From Thermocaproicibacter sp036260805 (lineage in GTDB: Bacteria > Bacillota > Clostridia > Oscillospirales > Acutalibacteraceae): 64,000 nucleotides of DNA. The position numbers and the translations under genes are program-made. The notes beneath the pieces were generated by a model. It was given only the letters and a program-made list of their open reading frames with translations. It had not been told where the DNA came from and ran no database searches. The stretch is taken from contig DATALZ010000005.1 in the NCBI GenBank assembly GCA_036260805.1, forward strand, positions 39,136 to 103,135, given 5' to 3'. Shown piece after piece: positions 61,187 to 64,000 of the stretch. The number at the start of each line of letters is the position of its first letter. Positions within the stretch are counted from its first letter, which is position 1.

Positions 61187-61894
61187 TTGAGTTCAAATTA
61201 CGGGTGCTGTGCGGTTATCGCTGCTGCAGGAACCTCATCCAGAATGAATTTAAAAATCACAAAGCAATTTTTACCTCTGTTTGGAATGCCTGCTGTTTTG
61301 AGGACAATTTTAACGTTTGAGGCGGCTAAAAAAGTAAATTCCATTGTAATCGTATGCCGCCCGGAAGATCAGCAGCAGATGAATATTGTGGTGAAAGGCT
61401 GTGGAGCAAAGAAAGTAACGGCGATTGTTTCCGGCGGCAATACGCGTCAGCAGTCGGTGGCTGCCGGTATTGCGGCAGCTCCGCCTGAAACCGGATGGCT
61501 TGCCATACATGACGGCGCTCGTCCGTTGATAACAGCGGAAAAAATTGACGAATGCATCAGTGACGCACAGAAATTCGGAGCTTCTGCTCTTGCTGTTCCG
61601 GTTAAAGATACGATTAAAATGATTGACGAAGACCAGTTTGTTGTATCCACGCCCCAGAGAAAATTGCTTTGGGCTGTTCAGACCCCGCAGGTTTTTGAAC
61701 GTGAAATCTATGAAAAGGCTATGAAACAGGCAGAAAACAACGGTTTCGACTATACCGATGACTGTCAGCTTTTGGAGAATGCCGGTGTTAAAGTGCATCT
61801 GTGCATGGGAAGCTATGAAAATATCAAGCTGACGACCCCGGACGATATCATAGCAGCCGAGACTATCCTGCGCCGCAGGGAGGGACTCCTATGA
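61187..61894 (+). CDS. ispD: 2-C-methyl-D-erythritol 4-phosphate cytidylyltransferase
   Basis: This enzyme of the MEP isoprenoid pathway joins CTP to methylerythritol phosphate. It has 235 residues. The nucleotide-binding start CCAVIAAAGTSSRMNLKITKQFLPLFG, VHDGARP-type AIHDGARPLI near residue 106, and the C-terminal TTPDDIIAAE match IspD. In the first motif the usual GxGxRM reads GTSSRM, which is normal variation. TTG 61187 is the start (AAGGGAGCGG upstream). It overlaps ispF by ATGA. Confidence 0.93.
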   Translation: MSSNYGCCAVIAAAGTSSRMNLKITKQFLPLFGMPAVLRTILTFEAAKKVNSIVIVCRPEDQQQMNIVVKGCGAKKVTAIVSGGNTRQQSVAAGIAAAPPETGWLAIHDGARPLITAEKIDECISDAQKFGASALAVPVKDTIKMIDEDQFVVSTPQRKLLWAVQTPQVFEREIYEKAMKQAENNGFDYTDDCQLLENAGVKVHLCMGSYENIKLTTPDDIIAAETILRRREGLL

Positions 61895-62370
61895 GAATCG
61901 GACATGGGTACGACGTACACAGGCTGGTGGAAAACCGTAAATTAATTCTGGGCGGCGTTGATATTCCGTACCAAAGAGGCCTATTGGGCCATTCCGACGC
62001 CGACGTGCTGATTCATGCCATAATGGACGCGCTTCTTGGTGCAGCCGCGCTGGGAGATATCGGCGCTCTTTTCCCGGATACCGACCCGGCCTATTCAGAT
62101 GCGGACAGCCTGAAACTGCTGAACGAAGTTTGCTGTGTCCTGATCAATAAAGGGTACGAAATTGGAAACATTGACGCTACAGTTATTGCGCAGGCACCAA
62201 AGCTGAAACCATATATTTTACAGATGCGCGAAAATATTTCGCGTACCTGCCGTATCCCTCTGGACAATGTCAGCGTGAAGGCTACAACCGAGGAAGGCTT
62301 AGGTTTTACGGGAGCCGGCGAAGGGATTGCAGCCCATGCGGTATGTCTAATTGAGCATTCCGGAAAATAG
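61891..62370 (+). CDS. ispF: 2-C-methyl-D-erythritol 2,4-cyclodiphosphate synthase
   Basis: This zinc enzyme makes the cyclic diphosphate of the MEP pathway. It has 159 residues. MRIGHGYDVHRL carries the zinc Asp and His, GHSDADVLIHAIMDALLGAAALGDIG the third ligand and core, and KATTEEGLGFTGAGEGIAAHAV the end. ATG overlaps the ispD stop, as is usual for this pair, so both enzymes are made from one message. Confidence 0.96.
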   Translation: MRIGHGYDVHRLVENRKLILGGVDIPYQRGLLGHSDADVLIHAIMDALLGAAALGDIGALFPDTDPAYSDADSLKLLNEVCCVLINKGYEIGNIDATVIAQAPKLKPYILQMRENISRTCRIPLDNVSVKATTEEGLGFTGAGEGIAAHAVCLIEHSGK

Positions 62371-62423
62371 TCAAACATTTGTCTTACAGCATATCCTGTA
62401 GTAAAAACGGAGGGGGGATTGCT

Positions 62424-62654
62424 GTGGGCAAGCCTATGATTGTTGTCGGATCGGTAACCTATGCAATGAAGGGCCGGGATATTCTGGCCAGGTATGGAAT
62501 CAATTCGAGCGTTGAAAGAGTATCCCGCGGTACGAATGGGCACGGCTGCGGTTATGGCATATATGTACCTCAAAGGACCGATGAAGCGGAAAGAATCCTG
62601 AGAAACTCCGGAGTACCGGTTTCCGGCCGCACGGATCGCGAGGCGTCATTATGA
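62424..62654 (+). CDS. DUF3343 protein (putative Se/S carrier-like)
   Basis: This 76-residue protein (MGKPMIVVGSVTYAMKGRDI..) matches DUF3343, a small family proposed to carry sulfur or selenium. A Cys lies in GHGCGYGIYVP near residue 38. GTG 62424 follows GGAGGGGGG by 6 bases. Its stop overlaps the start of the cysteine desulfurase gene, so the pair is made together and likely works together. Confidence 0.85.
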   Translation: MGKPMIVVGSVTYAMKGRDILARYGINSSVERVSRGTNGHGCGYGIYVPQRTDEAERILRNSGVPVSGRTDREASL

Positions 62655-63814
62655 TTTACCTTGATAATGCTGCAACCACTTATCCAAAACCGCAATCAGT
62701 ACAGAATGCCGTGGCGGAAGCTTTCCGCAGGTATGGCGCAAACCCAGGCAGAGCGGGGCATAGTATGGCTATGGCCGCATCGGAAGAAATTTACCGCTGC
62801 CGAAGCGCAGCGGCAGATTTTTTTCACGCACCGGGCCCCGAATGTGTTGCTTTCACACTGAATTGTACCCATGCCGTGAACTATGTGCTGAAAGGTCTGT
62901 TGAAACCGGGCGACCACGTGGTCATTTCGTGCCTTGAGCATAATGCGGTCGTAAGGCCGCTTTATGCCCTGGCTGCAAATAATGGCGTAACCTTTACGGA
63001 AGCATATGTTTTTCCTGGGGATAACGACAGTACAGTCAACGCATTCCGGCAGGCTCTTCAGGAAAATACAAAGCTGATTATGTGCACTCATGCATCCAAC
63101 GTCTGGGGAATCCGTCTTCCGGTTGAACGGATTGCCGCGTTAGGCCATCAGTATGGAATCCAGACGGCTGTGGACTGCGCCCAGTCTGCCGGAGTCCTTC
63201 CGATTAATATGGAAGAAAGCGGAATCGACTATCTCTGCGCCGCCGGGCATAAAGGCCTTTACGGACCAATGGGGACCGGTCTGCTTGTAACGGGGCATGG
63301 GTCGGAGCTTAATACAATTATTGAGGGCGGAACAGGTACCGAATCCATAATGCCGGAACAACCATCCGGTATGCCGGAACACTTTGAAAGCGGAACTCAA
63401 AATATGCCTGGAATCGCCGGACTGCGGGCGGGCATTGAATTTGTTCGCAGACGCGGGCCTGAGAAAATCCATCAGCACGAAACTGCGCTTCTCCGCGAAC
63501 TTTATTCCGATCTTTCCGGTATGGAACGGATACAGCTTTACACTCCGATTCCGGATGCCGAATATTTTGCCCCGGTTCTGTCTTTTAATATTGAAGGCAT
63601 GCCAAGCGAAACAGTCGGCAGAGAACTCAGCAGCTTCGGCGTTGCGGTTCGGGCGGGCCTGCATTGTGCTCCAGCAGCGCATCGGTATATGGGTACGCTT
63701 GATAGCGGCGCGGTGCGTGTTTGCCCGTCGGCATTCACTACAATGGCAGATATAAAAGGTTTGACGCATGCCCTTAGAAAAATTCTTATGAAAAATTACT
63801 CTGGAAAGCATTGA
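62651..63814 (+). CDS. Cysteine desulfurase-like PLP aminotransferase class V
   Basis: This 387-residue enzyme takes sulfur (or selenium) from cysteine and passes it on as persulfide. It begins MIYLDNAATTYPKP; the PLP Lys is in AAGHKGLYGPMGTG, the catalytic Cys in RAGLHCAPAAHRYMGT near the C-terminus. It overlaps the DUF3343 gene by four bases. This pairing suggests the small protein is its sulfur or selenium acceptor. It is not linked to an isc/suf cluster here. Confidence 0.92.
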   Translation: MIYLDNAATTYPKPQSVQNAVAEAFRRYGANPGRAGHSMAMAASEEIYRCRSAAADFFHAPGPECVAFTLNCTHAVNYVLKGLLKPGDHVVISCLEHNAVVRPLYALAANNGVTFTEAYVFPGDNDSTVNAFRQALQENTKLIMCTHASNVWGIRLPVERIAALGHQYGIQTAVDCAQSAGVLPINMEESGIDYLCAAGHKGLYGPMGTGLLVTGHGSELNTIIEGGTGTESIMPEQPSGMPEHFESGTQNMPGIAGLRAGIEFVRRRGPEKIHQHETALLRELYSDLSGMERIQLYTPIPDAEYFAPVLSFNIEGMPSETVGRELSSFGVAVRAGLHCAPAAHRYMGTLDSGAVRVCPSAFTTMADIKGLTHALRKILMKNYSGKH

Positions 63815-63875
63815 ATCTCAGCGGAGATATGGTAAAATAAAATGAAAGTCTCAATCCGCAAGAAAGGAAAAAAGT

Positions 63876-64000
63876 ATGGATGTAATCGTAATCGCATGGA
63901 ACTGGTTTCTCCAGCTGATACGTCAATTTCGGTTATCCGATGCATTGGATATCATACTGGTTTCCTTTATTATCTACAACGGAATAAAATTGATTCGTGA
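63876..64000 (+). CDS. cdaA: Diadenylate cyclase CdaA, N-terminal fragment (window edge)
   Basis: The first 41 codons (MDVIVIAWNWFLQLIRQF.., then LSDALDIILVSFIIYNGIKLIR) match the membrane N-terminus of CdaA/YbbP, which makes cyclic di-AMP. AGAAAGGA precedes ATG 63876. The frame is open to the end of the window, so the gene is cut off by the window edge rather than broken. Confidence 0.75.
   Translation, partial: MDVIVIAWNWFLQLIRQFRLSDALDIILVSFIIYNGIKLIR

Noticed and set aside
1..64000. CRISPR array, insertion sequence, rRNA or defence system
   Set aside because: No regularly spaced repeats, transposase, rRNA sequence or known defence gene was found on either strand.

Overview
The window looks like a chromosomal segment of a low-to-mid G+C clostridial Firmicute. 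I infer the Oscillospiraceae/Ruminococcaceae side of Clostridia from the mixture of genes; no rRNA is present to settle it. Supporting signs are a T-box leader before alaS, ribonuclease M5, a SigH-type sigma factor, the start of a CdaA-type cyclase, DUF1836 and DUF3343 proteins, WalR-like boxes, consensus SigA promoters, strong GGAGG-type ribosome sites and frequent GTG/TTG starts. The order is mostly housekeeping, in short operons.

Layout. 0.4-9.5 kb: an L-arabinose operon (lipoprotein binding protein, permease, double ATPase, second permease, ribulokinase, isomerase, 4-epimerase) ending in a strong terminator, with two extra intercistronic hairpins. 9.5-12.2 kb: a minus-strand SDR-type reductase/epimerase and a radical SAM protein. 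12.5-16.7 kb: MurE-like and MurF ligases, then a secreted NlpC/P60 hydrolase. 16.7-20.3 kb (minus): asparagine synthetase, a DUF1836 protein, an AraC regulator. 20.4-26.1 kb: a small membrane protein, a UvrD/PcrA helicase, two unknown minus-strand proteins, and an ECF sigma factor with a putative membrane anti-sigma partner. 26.1-34.4 kb: ThyX with thymidylate kinase, an acetyltransferase, a DJ-1 protein, 5-formyl-THF cyclo-ligase, MltG, a U32 peptidase, a class B PBP and a YcxB-like protein. 34.4-42.5 kb: T-box and alaS, HIT protein, phosphoribosyltransferase, ComEC, HolA, RnmV.

From tRNA-Leu(GAG) at 42.54 kb to about 54 kb the character changes to accessory DNA: small, often AT-rich genes (NUDIX, nucleosidase, methyltransferase, AraC-GyrI regulator, NlpC/P60, MFS exporter, tiny basic proteins with an HD hydrolase, a TetR-controlled flavoprotein pair, a GGDEF protein, a VOC protein), four related terminator hairpins and the C-terminal scrap of a phage terminase. 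A TPP riboswitch-thiW unit and a large SH3/Ig/lysozyme wall protein follow. From 57.4 kb the housekeeping pattern returns: a YifB/ComM ATPase, a small membrane-protein gene broken by one amber codon, SigH, a thioesterase, IspD-IspF, a DUF3343-cysteine desulfurase pair, and the first codons of cdaA at the window edge.

No CRISPR array, insertion sequence, rRNA or recognisable defence system was found. The observations I rate highest are WalR-like boxes ahead of both NlpC/P60 genes, an ATPase with one consistently dead ATP site, a ComEC with a degenerate nuclease-like domain, the amber-interrupted gene, the terminase relic, a double palindromic operator at the TetR promoter, and the repeated terminator family in the accessory region.
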